Positions 1 to 8,474 of a DNA stretch of 64,000 bases are shown piece by piece (within the stretch, counting starts at the first letter, position 1; every line of letters begins with the position of its first letter). The DNA comes from Streptomyces griseoaurantiacus (lineage in GTDB: Bacteria; Actinomycetota; Actinomycetes; Streptomycetales; Streptomycetaceae): contig BNBP01000036.1 in the NCBI GenBank assembly GCA_014656015.1, positions 1-64,000 on the forward strand, in the 5' to 3' direction. The notes beneath the pieces were generated by a model. It was not told the origin of the DNA, ran no database searches, and saw nothing but the letters and a program-made list of their open reading frames with translations. Both the position numbers and the translations under genes were made by a program.

Positions 1-951
1 GGTGCGGCGGGCGGTGCGGCGGGCGTGCAGGCGGGCCCCGGTCACGCGGGCCAGGCCGTCGACGGCCACCGCGAGCCGGCGGCGCCGGGGCACGACCGCG
101 CGCCGGTGCAGCACGGAATGGCCGTCCTCGGCGACGGCGTCGAGGATGCCGCCGTAGAGCACGCAGGCGGTCCTGACGCAGGGCCGGGCCACGGGGTCGA
201 GCAGGGCGAGTCCTGGCACGGCCTGCCGGTAGACGCCCCGGGTGAGGTTCTCGGCGGCGCGCAGCGCGGTGGTGATGCGGGGGTCGTGGTGGCCGGTGTC
301 CCTGCTCCAGCGCAGCAGTTCGCGGTCGACGCCGTGGGCGGCCAGGAGGTCGGCGGGGAGGTAGATCCGGCCCCGGTCGAGGTCCTCGCCCACGTCGCGC
401 AGGAAGTTGGTGAGCTGGAAGGCGAGGCCGAGCGCGGCGGCGTACGGTTCGGCCTCCTCGCGCGGGGCGACGGTGCCGAGGACGGGCACCATCTGCAGTC
501 CGATGACCGCGGCGGAGCCGTGCATGTAGCCGCGCAGGTCCTCGTAGGTCGGGTAGTCGGTGACGGTCAGGTCGGCGCGCATGGACGCCATGAAGTCGAT
601 GAAGTGCCGGTGGTCGATGGCGTAGCGCTCGGCGGTGTCGGCGAGGGCGCGGACCACCGGCTCCTCGCTGTCGCCGTGGCGCAGCCCGTCCACCAGGCGC
701 CGTTCGAGCCGGTCGAGGGCGACCGCGCTGCCCTCGGGGCCGGCGGTCTCCTCGGGCAGGTCGACGAGGTCGTCGGCCCAGCGGGCGAAGCCGTACAGCG
801 CGTGCACGGCGGGCCTGCGCGCGGCGGGCAGCAGCCGGGTGGCGAGGAAGTACGTCCGTCCGTGCCGGGCGTTGAGCTGCCTGCAGGCGGTGTACGCGGC
901 GCGCAGCGCGGGGTCGGTGATGCCGGCCGCGTCCAGCTCCTGCCGGGTCAC
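1..951 (-). CDS. crtB: Phytoene synthase, C-terminus cut by window edge
   Basis: Condenses two geranylgeranyl diphosphates to phytoene, the first committed carotenoid step. The visible 317 residues show the squalene/phytoene synthase fold, with the first aspartate-rich motif (WADDLVDLPEE, about residue 38) and the second, DVGEDLDRGRIYLP (about residue 165). The GTG start shares four bases (GTGA) with the crtI stop, which fixes the start and implies translational coupling. The reading frame is open to the left edge, so the stop lies outside the window. No crtV or crtE can be seen on this side because the window ends here. Confidence 0.93.
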   Translation of the reverse strand, partial: MTRQELDAAGITDPALRAAYTACRQLNARHGRTYFLATRLLPAARRPAVHALYGFARWADDLVDLPEETAGPEGSAVALDRLERRLVDGLRHGDSEEPVVRALADTAERYAIDHRHFIDFMASMRADLTVTDYPTYEDLRGYMHGSAAVIGLQMVPVLGTVAPREEAEPYAAALGLAFQLTNFLRDVGEDLDRGRIYLPADLLAAHGVDRELLRWSRDTGHHDPRITTALRAAENLTRGVYRQAVPGLALLDPVARPCVRTACVLYGGILDAVAEDGHSVLHRRAVVPRRRRLAVAVDGLARVTGARLHARRTARRT

Positions 952-2510
952 GGGGTGGTCCCCTGAGCGGCGGGGCGCGGACGCCGGCGGGCGGCGGGAC
1001 GGCCCGCGCCGCGCGCGGGGACGGGGCCCGTGATGCGCTCGGCGGCCAGGCGTCCGGAGACGAGGACCGTCGGGACGCCGACGCCGGGGGTCGTCCCGCA
1101 GCCGGCGAGGACCGCGTTGGCGGTGCCGCGGACCAGGTTGCGGGGGCGGAAGGGCCCCGTCTGGGCGAAGGTGTGCGCGGCGGAGAACGGGGTGCCGGCC
1201 GCGTGTCCGTCCGCCGTCCACTCGGCCGGGGTGACCAGGCACTCCTCCTCGATGGCGGCGCCGAGCCCCTCCAGACCCCGGCGTTCGAGCGTGGTCAGGA
1301 GCCGGTCGCGGTAGCGCGGGGCGAGGTCGGTCCATTCGCCGGCCGAGGGGCCGATGTCGGTGTTGGGGCAGGGGGCGAGCACGTAGTGGACGTGCCGTCC
1401 GGCCGGCGCGAGCGCGGGGTCGGTGGCGGTGGGCCGGGTGATCAGCAGGGAGGGGTCGGACATCAGCTCTCCGGTGCGGGTGATCTGACGGAAGGTGCCC
1501 TCCCAGGCGTGGCCGAAGGAGAGGGTGTGGTGGCCGAGGTGGGGCCAGGTGCGGTCGGTCCCGGTGTGCAGGACGACGGCGGAGGGCGCGTGCCGCAGCC
1601 GTACGGGCCGCCGGGGAGCGCGGCCGAGGAGACGGTAGGTGACCGGCAGGTCGGGGGTGAGGACGACGGCGTCGCAGGCGATGCGGTCCCGGTCGGTGCG
1701 GACGGCGGTGACGCGGTCGCCGCTGCGCTCCAGGCCGGTGACGGTGTGTCCGTACCGCAGGTCGGCTCCGGCGTCGGCGGCGGCCTCCGCCATGGCGCGG
1801 GGCAGGGCGTGCATGCCGCCGCGCGGGAAGTACACCCCGGCGACGGTGTCCATGTAGGCGATGACGGCGTAGGCGGCGAGCGCCCGGGCGGGCGGGACGC
1901 CGGCGTACAGGGCCTGGAAGGAGAAGACGCGGCGCAGCCGTTCGTCGCTCAGGAAGGAGCCGATGCGGGCGTCGAGCCGGCCGAAGCCGCCGAGGGCGGC
2001 GAGCCGGGCGAGGTCGGGGTGCGCGAGTTGCAGCGGGGAGTCGAAGTTGGTGTCGATGAACCGCCCCATCTGGGCGTGGTAGAGCCGCTCCAGCCAGTGG
2101 CGCAGCCGCCGGTAGCCGGCCGCCTCGCCCGGTCCTGCGAAGCGTTCGACCTCGGCCTCCATCGCCTCCGGGTCGGTGTGCACGTCGAGCGCGCTGCCGT
2201 CGGCGAAGCGTGCGTGGTACGCGGGGTGGAGCGGGATCAGGTCGAGCCGCTCGCGCATGCTGTCGCCGACGGCGGCGAAGGCGGCCTCGGCGAGGTCGGG
2301 CATGGTCAGCACGGTGGGCCCGGTGTCGAAGCGGTATCCGCCGCGCTCCAGCCGTCCGGCGCGGCCGCCGGGCCCCTCCTCCCGCTCCACGAGCGTCACC
2401 CGGCGTCCGGCGCCGAGCAGGTGGAGCGCGGCGGACAGCCCGGCGAGTCCGGCGCCGACGACGACCACGTGGTCGGTCCGTCCCCGCACGGTGCGCACGG
2501 TGGCGCTCAC
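948..2510 (-). CDS. crtI: Phytoene desaturase
   Basis: FAD-dependent desaturase converting phytoene to lycopene, 520 residues, a normal length for bacterial CrtI. An N-terminal dinucleotide-binding motif (VVVVGAGLAGLSAAL, about residues 13-28) is followed by GGRAGRLERGGYRFDTGPT. The C-terminal CrtI signature includes GTTPGVGVPTVLVSGRLAAERI. I chose the GTG start at 2510 because it shares GTGA with the stop of the small upstream ORF and lies just before the FAD motif; the longer open frame upstream is low-complexity arginine/proline. The gene overlaps crtB by four bases, so crtI and crtB form one unit. The last ~25 residues are Arg/Ala/Pro-rich. Confidence 0.93.
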   Translation of the reverse strand: MSATVRTVRGRTDHVVVVGAGLAGLSAALHLLGAGRRVTLVEREEGPGGRAGRLERGGYRFDTGPTVLTMPDLAEAAFAAVGDSMRERLDLIPLHPAYHARFADGSALDVHTDPEAMEAEVERFAGPGEAAGYRRLRHWLERLYHAQMGRFIDTNFDSPLQLAHPDLARLAALGGFGRLDARIGSFLSDERLRRVFSFQALYAGVPPARALAAYAVIAYMDTVAGVYFPRGGMHALPRAMAEAAADAGADLRYGHTVTGLERSGDRVTAVRTDRDRIACDAVVLTPDLPVTYRLLGRAPRRPVRLRHAPSAVVLHTGTDRTWPHLGHHTLSFGHAWEGTFRQITRTGELMSDPSLLITRPTATDPALAPAGRHVHYVLAPCPNTDIGPSAGEWTDLAPRYRDRLLTTLERRGLEGLGAAIEEECLVTPAEWTADGHAAGTPFSAAHTFAQTGPFRPRNLVRGTANAVLAGCGTTPGVGVPTVLVSGRLAAERITGPVPARGAGRPAARRRPRPAAQGTTP

Positions 2511-2686
2511 CGGAGGGCTCCGGCGGCCGGGCCCGCGGAGGACGGGTGGGGCGGGCGGACCTCCAGGGGTGGGGTGCACGGTCGTGCCGTGGGACGGTCC
2601 GGGCCTTGGGTGCGCATCTGGGTTCCTTCCGCTGGGGGCGGAGGCGGGCTGGTGTCTGCAGGGGTTTCCGTGCGGGCGGCGGTCAT
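2507..2686 (-). CDS. 59-codon Pro-rich ORF in the usual crtE position
   Basis: Unrecognised short ORF, starting MTAARTETPADTSPPPPPAE and ending GPAAGALR. Its ATG shares ATGA with the stop of the upstream MMPL gene, and its TGA shares GTGA with the crtI start, so it would couple the two translationally. It is Pro/Ala-rich and shows no domain. About a fifth of its third codon positions are A or T, more than in neighbouring genes, which weakens the coding case. In many Streptomyces isorenieratene clusters crtE sits directly before crtI. This ORF could be an internally deleted crtE that kept both junctions, a coupling peptide, or chance. Confidence 0.35.
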   Translation of the reverse strand: MTAARTETPADTSPPPPPAEGTQMRTQGPDRPTARPCTPPLEVRPPHPSSAGPAAGALR

Positions 2687-4929
2687 GGATGCGTACGGTC
2701 CTCACGTTCCGCCGATCCGCCGAAGCGGGCCGGCCACCAGGCGCGCGGTCCCGCGTCGCGGACGAGCGCGGGGACCAGCAGGGAGCGCACGGCGAGCGTG
2801 TCCAGGAGCACGCCGAAGGCCACGATGAAGGCCACCTGGACGAGGAAGGCGAGCGGGATGACGCCGAGCGCGGCGAAGGTCGCGGCCAGCACCACACCGG
2901 CGGAGGTGATGACCCCGCCGGTCGCGACGAGGGCGCGCAGCACGCCCTGCCGTACGCCGAAGCGGAGGGTCTCCTCGCGGGCCCGGGACATCAGGAAGAT
3001 GTTGTAGTCCACGCCGAGGGCCACCAGGAACACGAAGCCGTACAGCGGTACGGACGGGTCGGTGCCGGTGAAGCCGAAGACGTGCGTGAAGACCAGGGAG
3101 GACACGCCGAGCGTGGCGAGGAAGCTGAGCGCGACGGTGGCGACCAGCAGCACCGGCATCACCAGGGAACGCAGCAGCCCCATGAGGATGACGAGGATGA
3201 TGGCGAGGACCACCGGCACGATGAGGGTGCGGTCGTGCTCGGCGGTGCGCAGGGTGTCGTAGCGCTGGGCGGTGTAGCCGCCGACGAGCGCGTCCGCGTC
3301 CGGCACGGCGTGGACGGCCTCGCGGAGCCGGGCGACGGTGTTCTGGGCGGCCTCGCCGTCGGCGGGGCCCGCGAGCGTGGCGTCGATCCGCACCCGGCCG
3401 TCGACCTCCTGCGGTTTCCCGCCGGGCCGGCCCGAGTCGCTCACCCCGGCGGCCGAGTCGACGCCGCGGGTGTCGCGTGCGGCGGCGAGGACCTCCTCGT
3501 ACCGGTCGGCCTCGGCGATGATCACGGCGGGGTTGCCGGAGCCGCCGGGGAAGTGCTGCCCGAGTGTCTGCTGGGCGGCGACGGAGGGCGCGTCGTTGAC
3601 GAAGGTCTCGTCGAGCGGAACTCCCTTGGAGGAGAGGGTCGGTGCGAAGGCGGCGCAGGCGAGGAGCGCGACGAGGGTGAAGGCCCAGACCCGGCGCGGG
3701 GCCCGGTCCACCAGACCGGCGACCCGCGGCCACAGCCCTTGGCCGCCGACACCGCCCTCCTCCTGCCGGGAGCCCGACCCGGAGTCCTGCCGGGAGTCCG
3801 GCCCGGAGCCCTGCCCGGAGCCCTGCCCGGAGCCCTGCCCGGAGTCCTGCCCGGAGTCGGATGCGGTGTCCTTGCCGGAGCCGTTCGCGGTTTCCCTCTC
3901 GCGGTGCGCCTTCGGCTTCGCGGGCCAGAAGGCGGCGCGGCCGAGGAGCGCGAGGACGGCGGGCAGGAAGGTCAGGGTGCTGAGCACGGCGCAGACGATG
4001 CCGACGGCGCCGACGGGGCCGAGCGCCCGGTTGTTCGTCAGATCGCTGAGCAGCAGGGCGAGCAGTCCGAGGGCGACGGTCGCGGCGCTGGCGGCGATCG
4101 TGCTCCAGGAGCGCCGCAGGGCGGCCCGCGCGGCGGCGAACCGGTCCTCGCGGGCGCCGAGTTCCTCCCGGAAGCGGGCGGTGAGCAGCAGCGCGTAGTC
4201 GGTGGCGGCGCCGATGACGAGGATGGAGAGGATGCCCTGCACCTGGCCGTCCACCCGGACCACCCCGTGGTCGGCGAGCACGTAGACGATCGCGCAGGCC
4301 ACCCCGAGCGCGAACACCGCGCCGAGGATGATCAGCAGGGGCAGCAGCACGCTGCGGTAGACGAGCAGCAGGATGACGAGGACGGTGATCAGGGCGACGC
4401 CGAGCAGCAGCCCGTCGATGCCGGAGAAGGCGTCGGAGAGGTCGGCCTGGGTGGCGGCGGGTCCGGCGAGCCGGACCGTGGTGCCGGGGACCCGGTCGGC
4501 GGCCTCCCGCACCCGGTCCAGCGTCGGGGACAGGCTGTCGCCGAGGTCGGGCCGCAGCGGTACGACGCCCCGGAGTGCCTCCTTGTCGGAGGAGAGGACG
4601 GCGGGCGAGGCGCGTCCGGCCAGACCCGGCGCGTCGGTGAGCGTGGCGAGGGCGCGGGTGGCCTCGCCACGCCGGGAGGCGACCGTGCCGCCGTCCTCGG
4701 CGGTCCACACGACGATCACGGGCAGCGACTCCCGCTGCTTGAACGCCTTCTGCTCCTCGATCACCTCGGTGGACTCGGCGCTTCGCGGCAGGAAGGCGGC
4801 CTGGTCGTTGGTGGCGACCTCGCCGAGCCGGCCGGCGAAGGGGCCGAGGATCCCACCGAGACAGAGCCAGACCAGGACGATCAGGAGGACGGGGACGAGA
4901 CGGCGGGCGCGCCGCGCGGCGGGTGACAT
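2683..4929 (-). CDS. MMPL/RND-family membrane transporter
   Basis: A 748-residue exporter of the MMPL type found in actinomycete lipid and metabolite export. It starts with one membrane segment (LVPVLLIVLVWLCLGG), then a large periplasmic domain, five clustered segments with the conserved GAATDYALLL motif, a hydrophilic linker, and a second repeat of the same layout with LGVDYNIFLMSR. The linker (about residues 350-385) is a Gly/Ser/Gln/Asp repeat encoded by a 12-bp tandem array. The ATG at 4929 has GGAGAG just upstream. The gene overlaps the next small ORF and so leads the crtI-crtB transcript. Export of a carotenoid or lipid substrate is only inferred from position. Confidence 0.88.
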   Translation of the reverse strand: MSPAARRARRLVPVLLIVLVWLCLGGILGPFAGRLGEVATNDQAAFLPRSAESTEVIEEQKAFKQRESLPVIVVWTAEDGGTVASRRGEATRALATLTDAPGLAGRASPAVLSSDKEALRGVVPLRPDLGDSLSPTLDRVREAADRVPGTTVRLAGPAATQADLSDAFSGIDGLLLGVALITVLVILLLVYRSVLLPLLIILGAVFALGVACAIVYVLADHGVVRVDGQVQGILSILVIGAATDYALLLTARFREELGAREDRFAAARAALRRSWSTIAASAATVALGLLALLLSDLTNNRALGPVGAVGIVCAVLSTLTFLPAVLALLGRAAFWPAKPKAHRERETANGSGKDTASDSGQDSGQGSGQGSGQGSGPDSRQDSGSGSRQEEGGVGGQGLWPRVAGLVDRAPRRVWAFTLVALLACAAFAPTLSSKGVPLDETFVNDAPSVAAQQTLGQHFPGGSGNPAVIIAEADRYEEVLAAARDTRGVDSAAGVSDSGRPGGKPQEVDGRVRIDATLAGPADGEAAQNTVARLREAVHAVPDADALVGGYTAQRYDTLRTAEHDRTLIVPVVLAIILVILMGLLRSLVMPVLLVATVALSFLATLGVSSLVFTHVFGFTGTDPSVPLYGFVFLVALGVDYNIFLMSRAREETLRFGVRQGVLRALVATGGVITSAGVVLAATFAALGVIPLAFLVQVAFIVAFGVLLDTLAVRSLLVPALVRDAGPRAWWPARFGGSAEREDRTHP
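3768..3860 (-). repeat. 12-bp tandem repeat coding the MMPL linker
   Basis: Several near-identical copies of a 12-bp unit (forward strand CCCTGCCCGGAG and variants with GGAGTCC). They encode a Gly-Ser-Gly-Gln/Asp-Ser-Gly-Gln type linker between the two halves of the transporter. The unit length is a multiple of three, so changes in copy number keep the frame. Confidence 0.8.
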
Positions 4930-5283
4930 CGCTCTCCGGGCATTTCGGTGGGACGAGCCGTGGCCTGTCACGGCCTGCCGGGAACGGCTGGAGCGGACGG
5001 CGCACATCCGGCGGTTCCGGACGTTGTCTCTTCTGCCCCCTAGCCGCCCCCGGATGCGCGCGCGGCGGGGTGATGATCCGCGCCCGTCGGCGGCCGGTCC
5101 CCCCGGGTGACCGGTGAACGGCGCCGAGGGGCCGGTCCCGGAGTCCCGCGCCGACACCACGCGATCGGCCCAACCCCGCATCCGCCCGGTGCCGCGCGGC
5201 GGAAGGATGCGAGGGGTGGGACGGCTCCCCCGCCGGTACGGCGGGGGCTGCGAGCACCCCGCCGACGGAAGGAGCCGACGGGC
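4930..5283. other. Divergent intergenic region, MMPL-crtI-crtB versus SDR-phrB
   Basis: 354 bases without a convincing gene. It must hold the promoters of both divergent light-locus operons. The only clear structure is a perfect 8-bp-stem hairpin at 5227-5247 (CCCCCGCC, loop GGTAC, GGCGGGGG), about 35 bases upstream of the SDR start and therefore probably in its mRNA leader. I could not assign -35/-10 boxes with confidence. Open frames crossing the region are compositional. Confidence 0.6.
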
Positions 5284-7695
5284 ATGAGCACGGCGAACGG
5301 CGAGGGCGCGGACGCGGGCGGGTCCGGCCCCCTCTGCCTGGTCACCGGTGCCACCGGGTACATCGGCGGCCGCCTGGTCCCCGAACTGCTCGCCGCGGGC
5401 TTCAGGGTGCGGGCCCTGGCGCGGTCACCCGGCCGGCTCCGCGACCATCCCTGGGCGGGCGAGGTGGAGGTGGTGAAGGGCGACGTCACCGACCCGGCCT
5501 CCCTCGGCGCGGCGATGGAGGGCGTGGACATCGCCTACTACCTCGTGCACGCGCTCACCACCGGCCCCGGCTTCGAGCGCACCGACCGGGAGGCGGCCCG
5601 CGTCTTCGGGGAGCGGGCACGCGCGGCGGACGTGCGGCGGCTGGTGTACCTGGGTGGTCTCGCCCCCGCAGGGGTGCCCGAGCGGGAACTCTCGCCGCAT
5701 CTGCGGTCCCGGGCCGAGGTGGGCCGGATCCTGCTCGACTCCGGAGTGCCCACGGCCGCGCTGCGCGCCGCGGTGATCATCGGCTCCGGTTCCGCCTCGT
5801 TCGAGATGCTGCGGTATCTGACCGAGCGGCTCCCGGTGATGGTCACGCCGAGCTGGGTGCACACCCGGGTCCAGCCGGTGGCGGTGCGGGACGTGCTGCG
5901 GGCGCTGATCGCCGCCGGGCGGATGCCGGCGGAGGTCAGCCGCACCTTCGACCTCGGCGGCCCCGAGGTGCTGACGTACCGGGAGATGATGCTGCGGTAC
6001 GCGCGGATCGCCGGGCTGCCCCGCCGGCTGATCCTGCCGGTGCCGGTGCTCACCCCCGGGCTGTCCAGCCACTGGGTGGGGCTGGTGACCCCGGTGCCCG
6101 CGGGCATCGCGCGTCCGCTCACCGAGTCGCTGCGGCACGAGGTGGTGTGCCGGGAGCACGACATCGAACGGTATCTGCCGGAGGGGAGCCCGCTCCTCGG
6201 CTTCGACGAGGCGGTCCGGCTGGCCCTGCGCCGCATCCACCAGGCGCAGGTCGCCACCCGCTGGTCCTCCGCCTCGGTCCCCGGCGCGCCCAGCGATCCG
6301 CTGCCCACGGACCCCGGCTGGGCGGGCGGCAGCCTCTACACCGACCGCAGGGAACGCGTCGTGTCCGCCTCCCCCGAGGCGCTGTGGCGGGTGGTGGAGG
6401 GCATCGGCGGGGTGCACGGCTGGTACTCCGTCCCCCTCGCCTGGACCGTGCGGGGCCTGCTGGACCGGCTCGTCGGCGGGGTCGGGCTGCGCCGGGGCCG
6501 ACGGGACGCCGCCCGGCTGCGGGTCGGCGAGTCGCTGGACTTCTGGCGGGTGGAGGAGCTGGAGCCGGGCCGGCTGCTGCGGCTGCGCGCGGAGATGCGG
6601 CTGCCGGGCCTGGCCTGGCTGGAGATGCGCGTCGACGCCGACGAGAGGGGCCGCACCCGCTACCGCCAGCGCGCCCTGTTCCATCCCCACGGCCTGCTGG
6701 GCCATCTGTACTGGTGGAGCGTCTCCCCCTTCCACGCACTGGTGTTCGGCGGCATGGCCCGCAACATCGCCCGCGCGGCCGCCCGCGCCACGCCCGACGG
6801 GCGCCACGGGCCGGGCCCGGCCGCAGGACGGGGCCGGCGGTACCGGCTCCCGGCCCTCACCCGCCGCCCCGGCCGCCCCCGCCCCCGCCCCCGCCCCGCG
6901 CGCCCGTCCCCCACCGAGGACGCGCGCACGCTTCCTTCCGGAGTCCCGTATGCACACCTCCGTCGTCCTGTTCACCGCCGACCTGCGGCTGCACGACCAT
7001 CCGCCGCTGCGCGCGGCCCTGGACCGCGCCTCCACCGTGGTGCCGCTGTTCGTGCGGGACCGCGCGGTGGACGCCGCCGGGTTCGCCGTGCCCAACCGCC
7101 TCGCCTTCCTCGCCGACTGCCTGCGGGACCTGGACGCCGGGCTGCGCGAGCGCGGCGGCCGGCTGGTGGTGCGCTCGGGCGACCTGGTCGAGGAGGTGTG
7201 CCGGGTGGCCGCCGAGGCGGACGCGGGGGAGGTCCACATGGCCTCCGACGTGAGCGCCCACGCCCACCGGCGCGAGGACCGGCTGCGCACCGCGCTGGAG
7301 ACGGCGGGCAGACGGCTGGTGGTGCACGACACGGTCACCACGGTGCGGGCACCGGGCTCCGTCACGCCGGGCGGCCGGGACCACTTCGCCGTCTTCACCC
7401 CCTACTTCCGGCGCTGGTCGGAGCAGCGCACCCGGCCCGTCCTCGACGCCCCCCGCAGGGTGCCGGTGCCGGAGGGCATCGGCTCGGAGGAGCCGCCCGA
7501 CCGCCGGGAGCTGTCCGGCCTGTCGCCGGGGCTCGCGCGCGGGGGCGAGCGGGAGGGACGGGCGCGGCTCGCGGCCTGGCTGCGCGGCGGCAGCGGGGAC
7601 GGCAAGGGCGCCGTGGACGTCGGGGACGGCAAGGGCGCCGGGGTCGTCGGGGATGTCGGGGAGTACGAGGACCGGCACGACGACCTCGCCGGTGA
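5284..7695 (+). CDS. SDR oxidoreductase with DUF2867 domain; no stop before phrB
   Basis: Starts at ATG 5284 after GGAAGGAG. The NAD(P)-binding Rossmann motif TGATGYIGGRL is at about residues 22-32, and YLVHAL and an extended-SDR core follow. A DUF2867 domain begins near residue 350 (GGSLYTDRRERVV) and ends near residue 500 with VFGGMARNIARAAARA. Relatives normally end here, at about 500 residues. In this sequence no stop occurs in any forward frame before phrB, and this frame runs on for about 300 more residues through phrB out of frame, to 7695. The C-terminal part is therefore probably not native. A (GCCCCC) repeat at 6875-6897 is a plausible slippage site. Coding to about 6800 is secure; the true end is not. 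Confidence 0.75.
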   Translation: MSTANGEGADAGGSGPLCLVTGATGYIGGRLVPELLAAGFRVRALARSPGRLRDHPWAGEVEVVKGDVTDPASLGAAMEGVDIAYYLVHALTTGPGFERTDREAARVFGERARAADVRRLVYLGGLAPAGVPERELSPHLRSRAEVGRILLDSGVPTAALRAAVIIGSGSASFEMLRYLTERLPVMVTPSWVHTRVQPVAVRDVLRALIAAGRMPAEVSRTFDLGGPEVLTYREMMLRYARIAGLPRRLILPVPVLTPGLSSHWVGLVTPVPAGIARPLTESLRHEVVCREHDIERYLPEGSPLLGFDEAVRLALRRIHQAQVATRWSSASVPGAPSDPLPTDPGWAGGSLYTDRRERVVSASPEALWRVVEGIGGVHGWYSVPLAWTVRGLLDRLVGGVGLRRGRRDAARLRVGESLDFWRVEELEPGRLLRLRAEMRLPGLAWLEMRVDADERGRTRYRQRALFHPHGLLGHLYWWSVSPFHALVFGGMARNIARAAARATPDGRHGPGPAAGRGRRYRLPALTRRPGRPRPRPRPARPSPTEDARTLPSGVPYAHLRRPVHRRPAAARPSAAARGPGPRLHRGAAVRAGPRGGRRRVRRAQPPRLPRRLPAGPGRRAARARRPAGGALGRPGRGGVPGGRRGGRGGGPHGLRRERPRPPARGPAAHRAGDGGQTAGGARHGHHGAGTGLRHAGRPGPLRRLHPLLPALVGAAHPARPRRPPQGAGAGGHRLGGAARPPGAVRPVAGARARGRAGGTGAARGLAARRQRGRQGRRGRRGRQGRRGRRGCRGVRGPARRPRR
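6875..6897 (+). repeat. GCCCCC hexamer repeat between SDR and phrB
   Basis: Three perfect GCCCCC units followed by GCCCC, within a wider C/G tract. It lies between the recognisable end of the DUF2867 domain and the phrB start. Such tracts are prone to replication slippage and to sequencing error, and the missing SDR stop codon could be explained here. Confidence 0.7.
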
Positions 7696-8383
7696 CGCGA
7701 CCTCCCGGCTCTCCCCGCACCTGCACTTCGGCACCCTCTCCCCCATCGAGGTGGTGCGTGAGGCGGGCAGTCTCGGCGGTCCCGGTGCCGAGGCCTTCGT
7801 ACGGCAGCTCGCCTGGCGGGACTTCCACCGGCAGGTGCTCGCGGCCCGGCCCGCCGCCGCGCACGAGGACTACCGCACCCGGCACGACCGGTGGCGCACC
7901 GAGAGGGCCGCGCGCGAGGAGGTTCAGGCGTGGCGGGAGGGCCGCACCGGCTACCCGGTCGTCGACGCGGCGATGCGCCAGCTGCGGCACGAGGGCTGGA
8001 TGCACAACCGGGGCCGGCTGCTGACCGCGAGCTTCCTCGCCAAGACGCTGTACGTGGACTGGCGGGTCGGCGCCCGGCACTTCCTGGACCTGCTGGTCGA
8101 CGGCGACCTGGCCAACAACCAGATGAACTGGCAGTGGGTGGCGGGGACGGGCACGGACAGCCGCCCCAACCGGGTGCTCAACCCGGTGGTGCAGGCCAGG
8201 CGGTTCGACCCGGAGGGGGCGTACGTGCGCCGCTGGGTGCCGGAACTGGCGGAGGTGCCGGGGGCCGGGGTGCACGAGCCGTGGAAGCTGCGGGGCCCTG
8301 CCCGGGAGGCGGCCCGCGGTTACGCCGAACGGGTCGTGGACCTCGCGGAGGGGCTGGAGCGGTTCCGCCGGGCGCGGTCCTGA
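6950..8383 (+). CDS. phrB: Deoxyribodipyrimidine photolyase
   Basis: 477-residue cryptochrome/photolyase family protein that repairs cyclobutane pyrimidine dimers using blue light. The N-terminal antenna-binding alpha/beta domain starts VVLFTADLRLHDHPPL. The C-terminal FAD domain has ATSRLSPHLHFGTLS, LAWRDFHRQVL, WMHNRGR and WQWVAGTGTDSRPNRVLNPV. A Gly/Asp-rich insert with two GDGKGA copies lies near residues 215-240, between the domains. ATG 6950 has CCGGAG 8 bases upstream. Photolyase genes are regular members of light-induced Streptomyces crt/lit loci, so LitS control is likely but not shown here. Confidence 0.93.
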   Translation: MHTSVVLFTADLRLHDHPPLRAALDRASTVVPLFVRDRAVDAAGFAVPNRLAFLADCLRDLDAGLRERGGRLVVRSGDLVEEVCRVAAEADAGEVHMASDVSAHAHRREDRLRTALETAGRRLVVHDTVTTVRAPGSVTPGGRDHFAVFTPYFRRWSEQRTRPVLDAPRRVPVPEGIGSEEPPDRRELSGLSPGLARGGEREGRARLAAWLRGGSGDGKGAVDVGDGKGAGVVGDVGEYEDRHDDLAGDATSRLSPHLHFGTLSPIEVVREAGSLGGPGAEAFVRQLAWRDFHRQVLAARPAAAHEDYRTRHDRWRTERAAREEVQAWREGRTGYPVVDAAMRQLRHEGWMHNRGRLLTASFLAKTLYVDWRVGARHFLDLLVDGDLANNQMNWQWVAGTGTDSRPNRVLNPVVQARRFDPEGAYVRRWVPELAEVPGAGVHEPWKLRGPAREAARGYAERVVDLAEGLERFRRARS

Positions 8384-8414
8384 GCCCGGGGGCACGTGCC
8401 CGCCCGCCGAGCCG

Positions 8415-8469
8415 GGCACCGGGGCGCGCATCCGGAGCGCGTGGCCGCCCGGGGGCCTGCCCCGGTGCC
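8415..8469. terminator. Hairpin between convergent phrB and FAD oxidoreductase
   Basis: An 11-bp perfect stem, GGCACCGGGGC at 8415-8425 pairing with GCCCCGGTGCC at 8459-8469. The intervening bases can fold into a smaller stem. It sits between two convergent genes and would serve both, although there is no U tract. Confidence 0.5.
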
Positions 8470-8474
8470 GGGCC

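Noticed and set aside
25..966. Long plus-strand open frame opposite crtB
   Set aside because: It is a mirror of the crtB coding strand. The protein is Gly/Val/Ala low complexity with no family features, as expected in a high-GC genome.
2176..4926. 916-codon plus-strand frame across the MMPL gene
   Set aside because: The opposite strand has a full transporter with membrane segments and conserved motifs. The plus-strand product is Gly/Glu/Asp-rich nonsense.
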